Assembly: GCA_019347675.1 (NCBI GenBank)
Contig: JAHWKW010000002.1
Span: 124,001 to 188,000 of the forward strand
DNA length: 64,000 bases
Source of the DNA: Actinomycetota bacterium
GTDB taxonomy: Bacteria > Actinomycetota > Nitriliruptoria > Nitriliruptorales > JAHWKO01
Reading direction: 5' to 3'
A program made the position numbers and the translations under genes. The notes beneath the pieces were generated by a model. That model was not told the origin of the DNA and made no database searches. It saw nothing but the letters and a program-made list of their open reading frames with translations. The stretch's first letter is position 1. The number at the start of each line of letters is the position of its first letter. Below are positions 25,548 to 33,929 of this stretch, piece by piece.

Positions 25548-26539
25548 CGTCGTGCGTCGTCGTCGGCGGAGGTCTGGCAGGACTTCTCGCCGCACGGCGA
25601 CTGCGCGACGCTGGGGTGTCCGTCACCGTCTACGACGCGGGCTCGCAACCCGGTGGGCGCCTGGCGACGCGCCGGGAGATGGGTGGGGTGTGGGACGTGG
25701 GGGCGCAGCACTTCACCGCCCGCGAGGAACCGTTCGTCACGCTCGTGGACGAGATGCGGGCCACCGGGATGGTGCGGACCTGGTTCCGGGGCCTGCCTCC
25801 ACCGGACCCGCCCTACCTCGGCGCTGACGACCCGCGCCGCCACGAACCGCACCACCGCGGGCACCCCGGGATGTCCGCGATCGCCGACCACCTCGCACGC
25901 AGCCTCGACGTCCGCACGTGCGCGCCGGTCGCTCGACTGGTCCGTGACGGTGACCGGTGGCGGACCGAGACCGCCGACGCCACGACCACCTCCAGCGACG
26001 CTGTGCTGCTGACGGCCCCCGTGCCCGAATCGCTGGCGCTGCTCGACGCCGGCGGCGTCCGGCTCCCCGCAGCGGCCGCCGACGACCTGCGGGCGCTGCG
26101 GTACGAGCCCACGCTGTGTGTCCTCGGGGTGCTCGACGGTCGCAGCGAGCTGCCCGACGCCGGGGCGTGGTACGGCGACGGCGACCCGGTGTCGTGGCTG
26201 GGTGACAACCACCGTAAGGAGATATCCCCCATCCCGACGGTGACCATCCACGCCGGTGCGCAGTTCAGCCGCGAACATCTCGACGCCGACGCCGCATCCT
26301 GGACTGGTGCCCTGGCCGCGGCGGCCGAACCGCTGCTGGGCCGACCGGTCCGGGTCCACGCCACGCACCGTTGGCGGTACGCGACACCTGTGGAGCCCTA
26401 CCCGGAACGCACGCTCGTCGTCGAGGATGCGCCGCCGCTGGTCTTCGCCGGCGACGCGTTCCACGGGCCGCGGGTGGAGGGTGCTGCGCTGTCCGGGCTC
26501 GCGGCCGCCGATGTGCTGCTCGGGCGCCTCGGCACCTGA
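25544..26539 (+). CDS. FAD-dependent amine oxidase/renalase-like protein
   Basis: The 331-residue flavoprotein has an N-terminal dinucleotide fold (VVVGGGLAGLLAARRLRDAGVSVTVYDAG), the GG motif GSQPGGRLATRR and the C-terminal FAD site PPLVFAGDAFHGPRVEGAALSG. This fits the NAD(P)/FAD-dependent oxidoreductases related to renalase. The substrate is unknown. The GTG overlaps the aroF stop by four bases (GTGA), so it belongs to the same operon, although no link to aromatic synthesis is established. Confidence 0.88.
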   Translation: MTSCVVVGGGLAGLLAARRLRDAGVSVTVYDAGSQPGGRLATRREMGGVWDVGAQHFTAREEPFVTLVDEMRATGMVRTWFRGLPPPDPPYLGADDPRRHEPHHRGHPGMSAIADHLARSLDVRTCAPVARLVRDGDRWRTETADATTTSSDAVLLTAPVPESLALLDAGGVRLPAAAADDLRALRYEPTLCVLGVLDGRSELPDAGAWYGDGDPVSWLGDNHRKEISPIPTVTIHAGAQFSREHLDADAASWTGALAAAAEPLLGRPVRVHATHRWRYATPVEPYPERTLVVEDAPPLVFAGDAFHGPRVEGAALSGLAAADVLLGRLGT

Positions 26540-26591
26540 CGCAGCCCTTCGAGGGCCGTGCGGATCGCGCCACTGCCACGGCCACGCCGTC

Positions 26592-27140
26592 TCAGTTCCG
26601 GGACGGATCATCCGTGACGGTGCGGAAGACCCCGCCCTGGCGCGTGAGCACCCGCCGCCAGAGGGCGGCAGGCTCGTCGGCGAACGGGTCACTGGGGTCG
26701 GCCTCCACCACGAACCAGGAGCCGGCGGCGATCTCGTCCTCCAGCTGTCCGGGTCCCCAGCCCGCGTACCCGGTGAAGACCCGCAGGTCCTGCAGATCAG
26801 GGTGCACCGCGTCGGGATCGCCGCTGAGGTCGACGACACCGACCTCGTCCAGGACGGGTTCCCACCCGGCCGGGGACGCGCCGCTGCGCCGCCGGGCGAG
26901 GGCGATCGCCGCTCCGTGGTTCACCGGACCGCCGAGGAACACCACCGGTGGCGCGTCGGCCAGCGCCGCCCACGGCGGGAGCGCCGTCATGACCGCCACG
27001 TCGCTGGGTCGGTTCACGACGACGCCCACGGCACCGTCCTCGTCGTCGTGCTGCAGCACGAAGATCACAGTGAGGTGGAAGTTCGGGTCGATCAGCGTCG
27101 GCGTCGCCACCAGCAGCCGGCCGCGCAGCGACTCGGCCAT
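26592..27140 (-). CDS. YqgE/AlgH family protein (DUF179)
   Basis: The 182-residue protein begins MAESLRGRLLVATPTLIDPNFHLTVIFVLQHD, the DUF179 signature, and continues with GVVVNRP, FLGGPVNHG, RVFTGYAGWGPGQLEDEI and a C-terminal FAD-independent fold. The ATG at 27140 follows GGAGG; the upstream in-frame ATG at 27176 lies inside msrA. The family is widespread but its biochemical function is not known. Confidence 0.93.
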   Translation of the reverse strand: MAESLRGRLLVATPTLIDPNFHLTVIFVLQHDDEDGAVGVVVNRPSDVAVMTALPPWAALADAPPVVFLGGPVNHGAAIALARRRSGASPAGWEPVLDEVGVVDLSGDPDAVHPDLQDLRVFTGYAGWGPGQLEDEIAAGSWFVVEADPSDPFADEPAALWRRVLTRQGGVFRTVTDDPSRN

Positions 27141-27151
27141 CGCCCCTCCGT

Positions 27152-27637
27152 TCAGTCGGCCAGCTCGACCGTGCACGAGGCCAGGCCGCGTCTCTCGAGG
27201 TAGCGCTGGTGGTAGCCCTCGGCCCGCCAGAACACCGCGGCAGGCTCGATCGCGGTGACGATCGGTCGGCGGTAGCGCCCCGACCGGTCACGGGCTTCCC
27301 GCGACGCCTTGGCGGTTGCGGCCTGCTCCTCGGAGTGGGTGAAGATCACGGACCGGTACTGTGAACCCACGTCGGGACCCTGCCGGTCGAGCTGCGTCGG
27401 GTCGTGGTTGTCCCAGAACACGTCCAGCAGGTCGTCGTAGGAGACACGTTCGGGGTCGTACTCGACGTGGACGGCCTCAGCGTGCCCGGTGCGGTCGGTG
27501 CAGACCTGTTCGTAGGCGGGGTCCTGGACGTGGCCGCCCATGTACCCGACGGCGGTGGCGGTGACGCCCTCGACCTGCCGGAACGCCGCCTCGACGCCCC
27601 AGAAACACCCCGCCCCGAACGTCGCCGTCTCGGTCAT
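27152..27637 (-). CDS. msrA: Peptide methionine (S)-S-oxide reductase MsrA
   Basis: MsrA repairs oxidised methionine. The 161-residue protein opens with [21 protein letters not shown], with the catalytic Cys in GCFWG, and has [37 protein letters not shown]. The EAEPYHQ-like segment is present as [10 protein letters not shown]-terminal resolving cysteine is seen only as CTVELAD near the end, which is plausible. It lies just before the YqgE-like gene on the minus strand. Confidence 0.96.
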   Translation of the reverse strand: MTETATFGAGCFWGVEAAFRQVEGVTATAVGYMGGHVQDPAYEQVCTDRTGHAEAVHVEYDPERVSYDDLLDVFWDNHDPTQLDRQGPDVGSQYRSVIFTHSEEQAATAKASREARDRSGRYRRPIVTAIEPAAVFWRAEGYHQRYLERRGLASCTVELAD

Positions 27638-27683
27638 CGGCTGCCCTCAACGCGCTCGTCGCACCGGAAGGAGAGGATACGGA

Positions 27684-28025
27684 TCACTGGCGGTGCCGCT
27701 CCACGGTCATCTTGTCGACCTCCGTGTCGATCCTCCGCCATAGCTCGTTGCGAACCTCCATGAGCGCGTCCTTGATGGCCGGCTTGCGCGACGTCACCAC
27801 GATCCGCTGCATCTTGGGCAGACGGGCTTCGAGCGTGACCTGCTGGTCGTTGCCGTCACGATCCTTGACCGACAGCTCGAGGTCGACGGCGTCACCGTTG
27901 AACCGCTTCAACCGCCGGTCGAGCTTGCGCAGCCTTCCGACGATCTCGTCGCGTTCGGAGTCCGGGAACCCGTTGCCCAGACGCAGCTGGTCCACGGATG
28001 CGCGGTCGTCGCGGCTCGTCGCCAT
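27684..28025 (-). CDS. HPF/RaiA-like ribosome-associated protein
   Basis: The 113-residue protein looks like a short hibernation-factor fold: RLRKLDRRLKRFNGDAVDLELSVKDRDG, then QQVTLEARLPKMQRIVVTS, and a helix with ALMEVRNELWRRIDTEVDKM. It is shorter than long-form actinobacterial HPF and the match is by pattern only, so this is a tentative assignment. Confidence 0.6.
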   Translation of the reverse strand: MATSRDDRASVDQLRLGNGFPDSERDEIVGRLRKLDRRLKRFNGDAVDLELSVKDRDGNDQQVTLEARLPKMQRIVVTSRKPAIKDALMEVRNELWRRIDTEVDKMTVERHRQ

Positions 28026-28135
28026 GCGGTCCCTCCGATCTGATCCTGCGGCACGTCAGCGACAGCGATCGCTTCCAAACTATGCCACCGGCGTGACCGA
28101 TGTGAGGTGCGACGACGATGCGCCGTCTCGACTCC

Positions 28136-29167
28136 TCAACGCGCCAGGGTGGTGGCGATGGCCCGTGCAGCACGCAGGCACCCGTCGCGGTCGACGTCGA
28201 GGTGCGTGACCAGGCGGAGCGTCCACGGACCCAGCGCCCCGCACAGGACGCCGGCGTCGGCGAGCTCGTCGGCCACGCGCTCAGCGTCAGCCGGGACGGT
28301 GTCGACGTACACCATGTTGGTATGGACCTGGCCGAGGTCGACCGCGTCCGGCGCCGACTCGACCAGCGTCTCGGCCAGGATCCGCGCGTTGGCGTGGTCC
28401 TCCGCCAGGCGGTCGCGGTGGTGGCGCAGAGCGTGCAGGCCGGCGGCGGCGATCACGCCAGCCTGGCGCATCGCGCCGCCGTACCGCCGCCGCCACCGGT
28501 GTGCCTCCGCGATCGCGTCGCCGTCCCCGACGAGCACCGAACCGACCGGCGCGCCGAGCCCCTTGGAGAGCGAGAACATCAGCCCGTCTGCGACCCGCCC
28601 GTACGCGTCCGGGTCGACGTCCGCAGCCACCGCAGCGTTGAAGATCCGCGCCCCATCGAGGTACAGGCGCACGCCTGCGGTGCGCGTCACGTCCGCGATC
28701 GCCTGCAACCGGGCGAGCGGGTAGACCGTGCCGCCCCTGCGGTTGTGTGTCTGCTCGACCGCGACCAGCGAGGTGGGTGTCAGGTGGTAGGCGTCGGGAC
28801 GGACCGCGGCCGTGACCTGCTCCTGCGTCATCAGCCCGTCTGGGGTGTCGACCGTGCGGAACTGCACCCCCGCGAGCACCGCGCCGGCGCCGTCCTCGTA
28901 GTCGACGATGTGCGCATCGGCCTCGACCACGACCTCGGTGGCGGGGCGGGCAAGGACCCGCAGCCACAGCTGGTTGGCCATCACCCCGGACGGGACCAGC
29001 AGTGCCGCTTCGCGGCCGAACAGGGCCGCTGCCTCCTCCTGGAGAGCGTTGACGGTCGGGTCCTCGCCGTACACGTCGTCGCCGACGTCGGCGTCGGCCA
29101 TGGCGCGGCGCATCGCGGGCGTCGGGCGCGTGACGGTGTCCGAGCGCAGGTCCACCACGTCGGGCAC
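28136..29167 (-). CDS. ltaE: Low-specificity L-threonine aldolase
   Basis: A 343-residue PLP enzyme that splits threonine to glycine and acetaldehyde. It starts [20 protein letters not shown] and [14 protein letters not shown], with [14 protein letters not shown] and the PLP-lysine motif [14 protein letters not shown]. The order and length match LtaE. It is divergent from the PIG-L gene with a 96-base gap. Confidence 0.95.
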   Translation of the reverse strand: MPDVVDLRSDTVTRPTPAMRRAMADADVGDDVYGEDPTVNALQEEAAALFGREAALLVPSGVMANQLWLRVLARPATEVVVEADAHIVDYEDGAGAVLAGVQFRTVDTPDGLMTQEQVTAAVRPDAYHLTPTSLVAVEQTHNRRGGTVYPLARLQAIADVTRTAGVRLYLDGARIFNAAVAADVDPDAYGRVADGLMFSLSKGLGAPVGSVLVGDGDAIAEAHRWRRRYGGAMRQAGVIAAAGLHALRHHRDRLAEDHANARILAETLVESAPDAVDLGQVHTNMVYVDTVPADAERVADELADAGVLCGALGPWTLRLVTHLDVDRDGCLRAARAIATTLAR

Positions 29168-29263
29168 GGCTGCTCCTGGGTGGTGTCGCTACCGTAGGTC
29201 GGCCACGGCGCTGCCGCCTGCGTCCCGCGCCGGTCGGGCGATGCGGCACAAGGAGAGGGGCGC

Positions 29264-29971
29264 ATGACGACGCCAACGCGGCGGGCGCTGGTCGTGGGCG
29301 CACACCCCGACGACATCGAGTTCGGCGCGGCGGGGACGGTGGCACGGTGGGTGGACGAGGGCTGGGACGTGCGCTACGTGATCGCGACGCGGGGCCAGCG
29401 TGGGGTGTCGCACGTCGACCGTGACCCCGAGGAGGTCGGGGCGGTCCGTGATGCGGAGGCCCGCCAGGCAGCCGCGATCTGCGGCGTGACCGACGTGACG
29501 TTCCTGGACCACTTCGACAGCGAGGTCGTGTACGGGCGGGACCTGCTGCGCGACCTGGCGCGGGAGTTCCGCCGGCACCGGCCACATCGGCTGGTCGTGG
29601 CGGACCCGCAGCTGCTGCCCACCGACCGGTTCGTCAACCATCCGGACCACCGCGCCGTCGCCACCGCGATGCTCGACGTGGTGGTGACCGGTGGGACGAC
29701 CGCTGCGATCTTCCCTGAGCTGGCACGCGACGAGGGTCTGCAACCCTGGCGTGGCCTGGAGGACATCTGGGTGATGGGCCCGGCAGGCGGCGACCGGGTC
29801 GTGGACATCACCGCCACCGTCGACAGGAAGATCGCGGCGATCAAGGCGCACGCCACCCAGGTGGGCGGCTGGCAGACACTCGACGACGACCTACGGGCGC
29901 GGCTGGCGGAGCGGGGGCGACGTCACGGGTTGGACTACGCCGAGTCGTTCCGGGTCATCGATCGCGGCTGA
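29264..29971 (+). CDS. PIG-L family N-acetylglucosamine deacetylase (LmbE-like)
   Basis: The 235-residue zinc-dependent deacetylase has [16 protein letters not shown] with the metal residues H-x-D-D and later HPDH in [16 protein letters not shown]. This family includes mycothiol enzymes MshB and Mca in actinobacteria. The length is shorter than typical MshB, so another GlcNAc-type substrate is equally likely. It starts at ATG 29264 after GGAGAGGGGCG. Confidence 0.9.
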   Translation: MTTPTRRALVVGAHPDDIEFGAAGTVARWVDEGWDVRYVIATRGQRGVSHVDRDPEEVGAVRDAEARQAAAICGVTDVTFLDHFDSEVVYGRDLLRDLAREFRRHRPHRLVVADPQLLPTDRFVNHPDHRAVATAMLDVVVTGGTTAAIFPELARDEGLQPWRGLEDIWVMGPAGGDRVVDITATVDRKIAAIKAHATQVGGWQTLDDDLRARLAERGRRHGLDYAESFRVIDRG

Positions 29972-29984
29972 GCGCGGGCGGCCT

Positions 29985-30736
29985 GTGGCCGGAGACATCC
30001 GCGTCGGGACCAGCGGCTGGCAGTACGACGACTGGGACGGCCGGTTCTACCCCCACGATGTCGCCCGGACGCGCTGGTTCGACCACTACGCCAGGATCTT
30101 CCCCACCGTCGAGGTCAACTACAGCTTCTACCGCCTGCCGCGGACCTCGACCACGCAGCGCTGGCACGACCGCGCACCGAACCGATTCCGGTACGCCTGC
30201 AAGGGCAGCCGGTACGTCACGCACAACCTCAAGCTCGGGGAGGGCTCGGCGGAGGCGGTCGGGAACGTGATGGAGCGCATGGCGCCGCTGAAGACGTTCC
30301 TCGCCGTGATGCTGTGGCAGCTGCCGCCCAACCTGGGCAAGGACGTGCCGCGTCTGGACCGGTCGTCTCGGTCCTCCCCGCGGGCGTGGGTCACGCCGTG
30401 GAGTTCCGTCACACCTCCTGGATCGACGACGACGTCTTCGACACCCTCGACCGGCACGGGGTCGCGCACGTGTGGTTGAGCTCCCGTCAGATGCCACCCG
30501 ACCGCACCCGCACCGGGGATCTGGTGTACGTGCGCTTCCACGGTCTCGGTGAGGAGCAGTACCGCTACGACTACTCCCCCTCGGAGCTGGAGCCGTGGGC
30601 GGACGCGGTGGTGGAGGCGGTCGCGGACGGGACCGACGCGTACGTGTACTTCAACAACGACTACCAGGCCAAAGCCCCGCGCAACGCCCGCACGTTCGTG
30701 GACCTGCTGGGAGACGCCGCACTGCGCTGGCCGTAG
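29985..30736 (+). pseudogene. DUF72 family protein, frameshifted
   Basis: The first frame gives RVGTSGWQYDDWDGRFYP and FPTVEVNYSFYRLP, then PPNLGKDVPRLDR, clearly a DUF72 (YecE) barrel. After codon 126 (near 30363) the frame is lost: the next frame up continues VVSVLPAGVGHAVEFRH and VYVRFHGLGEEQYRYDYS and YVYFNNDYQAKAPRNA to a proper stop at 30736. Adding one T in CGGTCGTC restores it. Either a recent mutation or a sequencing error. The downstream part keeps codon use and family motifs, so the loss is recent. Confidence 0.85.
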
Positions 30737-30832
30737 CCGGGGCGCTCCAGCGACCGGTCGGGCGACCGGTCGAGGCCGCCGCAGCCAGGAGAGCGACCTG
30801 GTTCCCGACAGCACCGCGCCCCGCGGCGCCGG

Positions 30833-31639
30833 TCAGGTCGACGCCCGCTGCACCCCGATCTCATCCAGCAGCCACGTGGACAGTGCGTCGTGGATCGGGC
30901 GGTGCCCGGCGAAGATGCACGTTCCCTCCTCGGAGCCCACAGTCAGCTGGTGCAGCGACACCACCCCGCCGGCCTCCTGCACCAGCAGCTGACCGGCGGC
31001 GCGGTCCCACGGCTGAAGTCCGAACTCGTAGAACGCGTCGAACCGGCCGGCCGCGAGCCAAGCCAGGTCGAGGGCGGCCGCACCGACCCGTCGCACGTCG
31101 CGGACGCGCGGGAGCAGGTCTGCGACCCACCGCCCCTGGCGTTCCCGCACCGCCGGTCCGTAGCCGAACCCGGTCGCGACCAGGGCCATGGACAGCTCTG
31201 CGGCGCTGCTGCGGACCTGCAGCGGTCGGCCGTTGCAGAGCGCACCCCCTCCGCGGCGGGCCGCGAACGTCTCGCGGCGGTGCGGGTCGCGGACGACTCC
31301 CACCACCATGCCGTGTTCGTCCTCGCACGCGATCGACACGCACCACGCCGGGATGCCGTAGAGGAAGTTGACCGTGCCGTCCAGCGGGTCGATCACCCAG
31401 CGCAGGCCACTGGTCCCGGCGCGGTTCGAGGCGTTCTCCTCGCCGAGGACGCCGTCGTCGGGGCGGGCCTCGAGCAGGCCACCGGTGATGGTCTCCTCGG
31501 ACGCGTGGTCGGCCTCGGAGACGGGATCGGTGGCGCTGCTCTTGGTGTCGAACTCCAACGTGCGGGACGCGTAGCTCAGCAGCAGGTCGCCGGCGTCCTC
31601 AGCGACGCGCGAAGCGAGCTCGACGAGCTCGTCTTCCAT
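30833..31639 (-). CDS. suhB: Inositol monophosphatase family protein
   Basis: The 268-residue metal-dependent phosphatase has all signatures: GEENA (metal Glu), WVIDPLDGTVNF, and near the C-terminus FGLQPWDRAAGQLLVQEAGG. The activity is release of inositol from inositol 1-phosphate, feeding mycothiol or phosphatidylinositol synthesis in actinobacteria. The ATG at 31639 shares one base with the pfkA stop. Confidence 0.93.
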   Translation of the reverse strand: MEDELVELASRVAEDAGDLLLSYASRTLEFDTKSSATDPVSEADHASEETITGGLLEARPDDGVLGEENASNRAGTSGLRWVIDPLDGTVNFLYGIPAWCVSIACEDEHGMVVGVVRDPHRRETFAARRGGGALCNGRPLQVRSSAAELSMALVATGFGYGPAVRERQGRWVADLLPRVRDVRRVGAAALDLAWLAAGRFDAFYEFGLQPWDRAAGQLLVQEAGGVVSLHQLTVGSEEGTCIFAGHRPIHDALSTWLLDEIGVQRAST

Positions 31640-32673
31640 CACCCGAAGAAGGTCTCGGCGATCTCGTACAGGTCCCGCGGAACGCGTTTGAGCTCCTTGG
31701 TGGCGTCCTCGAGTGCGACCGCTTCCACGTGCTGGCCGATCAGGCCGGTCATCGTCCCCCACTCGCCGCCGCCGGCGAGCTCGACCGCCTCGACGCCGAA
31801 GCGTGTGGCCAACACCCGGTCGAGTGGGTGCGGGCTCCCTCCGCGCTGCACGTGGCCGAGGATCGTCACGCGCGCCGGGAACGACGTCCGCGCCTCGATC
31901 TCACGAGCGACGACGTGGCTGATCCCGCCCAGGACGGGGCGGCCGAACTGGTCCTCGTCGTACTCGGGCATCGCCATGGTCCCCTCGGCCGGCCGTGCCC
32001 CTTCCGCCACGACGACGATCGAGAAGTCACGGCCGGACCCGGCCCGATGCTTGATGTGGCGGCACACCGCCGCGATGTCGAAGTCGAACTCCGGGATGAG
32101 GATCGCGTCGGCACCCCCGGCCATGCCGGCGTAGGTCGCGATCCAGCCGGCGTGGCGGCCCATCACCTCGAGCACCATGACGCGGTTGTGTGACTCGGCC
32201 GTCGAGTGCAGCCGGTCGACCGCAGCGGTGGCGACACCGACCGCCGTGGTGAACCCCACCGTGAGGTTCGTCCCGCCCACGTCGTTGTCGATGGTCTTGG
32301 GGATCCCGACGAGCGGGATGCCTTCGTCGATGGCCAGTCGGGTCGCGGCGGACAGGGTCCCCTCTCCCCCGACCACGATCAGGCCGTCGAGACCGTGGAT
32401 GTCCAACGCCTCACGGATGCGAGCCACCCCGCCGGGTTCGCGGAGCGGATCCACCCGCGACGTGCCCAGGATCGTCCCGCCGCGGTGGAGGATCCCGCGC
32501 GTGGACGAGATCGTGAGCGGCTCGACCTGCATCTTGAGCACCCCGGCCCAGCCGTTGCGGAAGCCGAAGCAGTTGATGTTGCGCTGCTCGGCTCTGCGGA
32601 CCACGGCGCGGATCACGGCGTTGAGGCCGGGGCAGTCACCACCGCCGGTCAGGATCCCGATCCGGTTGGTCAC
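31639..32673 (-). CDS. pfkA: 6-phosphofructokinase PfkA
   Basis: A 344-residue PFK of the actinobacterial long type. The nucleotide loop is GILTGGGDCPGLNAVIR; the phosphate-donor residues are VVGGEGTLSAATR (Gly at the ATP/PPi site) and VGIPKTIDNDV (Lys as in PPi enzymes). The fructose-site motifs VMGRHAGWIATYAG and GHVQRGGSPHPLD are intact. Gly+Lys at these sites is found in actinobacterial ATP-PFKs. GTG 32673 follows AGGAGG; the longer open frame is spurious. The stop overlaps the inositol phosphatase ATG. Confidence 0.96.
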   Translation of the reverse strand: MTNRIGILTGGGDCPGLNAVIRAVVRRAEQRNINCFGFRNGWAGVLKMQVEPLTISSTRGILHRGGTILGTSRVDPLREPGGVARIREALDIHGLDGLIVVGGEGTLSAATRLAIDEGIPLVGIPKTIDNDVGGTNLTVGFTTAVGVATAAVDRLHSTAESHNRVMVLEVMGRHAGWIATYAGMAGGADAILIPEFDFDIAAVCRHIKHRAGSGRDFSIVVVAEGARPAEGTMAMPEYDEDQFGRPVLGGISHVVAREIEARTSFPARVTILGHVQRGGSPHPLDRVLATRFGVEAVELAGGGEWGTMTGLIGQHVEAVALEDATKELKRVPRDLYEIAETFFG

Positions 32674-32720
32674 GCGCGGCCTCCTGTTGTCTCGCGGTCT
32701 CGACGTCCATCGTAGGTGGG

Positions 32721-33521
32721 TCAGCGGCGAGCACCCGGCCGGTCGCCCGCGCCGGTGCCGGTCAGCTGGCCCCGCCGGTCGGTCCCGCCGCGTTGCGTGT
32801 CGAGGGGGCCCGGCGGTGGTCGACGCTGCGAGACGGTCACCGCACCGGCCTTGACGGAGCCGGCGTACTCGTCGACGTACTCCTGTCCGGACAGGAGCAT
32901 GATCTCGTACATCAGCTCGTCGGCGGCTGACCGCAGCACGAAGGGGTCGTCGTCGTCCGGGCCGCGGTAGCGGGACAGATCCAGCGGGCGCCCGTAGCGG
33001 ACCGTCACGGGGCGGCGGCGCGGCAAGGACCGCCCCGGCGGCTGCACCTCGCGTGTCCCCACCACGCCGCACGGCACGATCGGGACCTCACCCGCCAGCG
33101 CCAGGCGGACCGGCCCGGTCTTGCCGCGGTACAGGCGGCCGTCGGGGCTCCGGGTGCCCTCCGGGTACACCCCGAGCAGGTCACCGCGCCGGAGGACCTC
33201 CAGTCCGGCCTGCAGCGACTGCTTGGCCTTGTCGCCACCCTGCCGGTAGGTCGGGATCACGCCCACCCCCTCGAAGAACCACCGGGTCCGCCACGACTCC
33301 CAGTAGTCGGCCTTCCCCAGGTAGTACACCGGCCGGTCGAGGGGGAGCGGCAGGAGCAGGGAGTCGACGAACGACAGGTGGTTGGAGGCCAGGATGGCGC
33401 CGCCGGAGACCGGGACGTGCTCGGCCCCGTCGATGTACAGGTGGAGGTGGCGGGTGAGGACCGGCCCCAGCGTGGCGTGCAGGATCCGGTACAGCAGCGG
33501 AGCGTCCTTCATCCCCGGCAT
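32721..33521 (-). CDS. Lysophospholipid acyltransferase (PlsC-like)
   Basis: A 266-residue 1-acyl-glycerol-3-phosphate acyltransferase family protein. The catalytic box ASNHLSFVDSLLLPL (NH-x4-D) is at about 45-60, the acceptor-binding GVYPEGTRSPDGRLYRGKTG near 145-165. A disordered basic tail ends it. ATG 33521 is used; no strong ribosome site stands out, and an in-frame start upstream is possible. The substrate could be phosphatidate synthesis or a PIM-type acylation. Confidence 0.9.
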   Translation of the reverse strand: MPGMKDAPLLYRILHATLGPVLTRHLHLYIDGAEHVPVSGGAILASNHLSFVDSLLLPLPLDRPVYYLGKADYWESWRTRWFFEGVGVIPTYRQGGDKAKQSLQAGLEVLRRGDLLGVYPEGTRSPDGRLYRGKTGPVRLALAGEVPIVPCGVVGTREVQPPGRSLPRRRPVTVRYGRPLDLSRYRGPDDDDPFVLRSAADELMYEIMLLSGQEYVDEYAGSVKAGAVTVSQRRPPPGPLDTQRGGTDRRGQLTGTGAGDRPGARR

Positions 33522-33681
33522 GGCGTCCCACTGATCGGTCCCCGCTACCCTGCGAGCGTAACGGCGGCTGGACGCGGCAACGGCCGCCGGCCCGCCGCGA
33601 GGACGCCTTCGACGGTGCCCGAGAGACCGTGGCGTTTCCGCCGACGGCCGCCATCTACCGCTGGGAGGGACACCGTCAACC

Positions 33682-33897
33682 GTGCATGATGAACAGCGGC
33701 CGCTGCTGTCCGAGCGCCTCCGGCGGTTGGCCACTCCCCTGGGGGTGCTGCTGGCGGCGTTGCTGGTCGTCACGCTGGCGTTCGAGGGTCCGCGGTGGCT
33801 GGCGGCGTTCGTCGCCGTCGCTGTCGTGGTCGTGGTGCTGTGGTTGCGGTCGCGGTCCACCCACGACGACGGTCCGTACGGTCCCGGGGCGTCGTGA
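33682..33897 (+). CDS. Small two-helix membrane protein, unknown
   Basis: The 71 residues give two hydrophobic helices (about 18-35 and 38-54) and polar ends. Third codon positions are almost all G or C. The ATG follows GGGAGG about 14 bases upstream. It sits alone in the 400-base gap between two minus-strand genes. Family unknown. Confidence 0.6.
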   Translation: MHDEQRPLLSERLRRLATPLGVLLAALLVVTLAFEGPRWLAAFVAVAVVVVVLWLRSRSTHDDGPYGPGAS

Positions 33898-33929
33898 CCT
33901 TCCGCGGCGGGACGCCCGACCGGCCTCGT

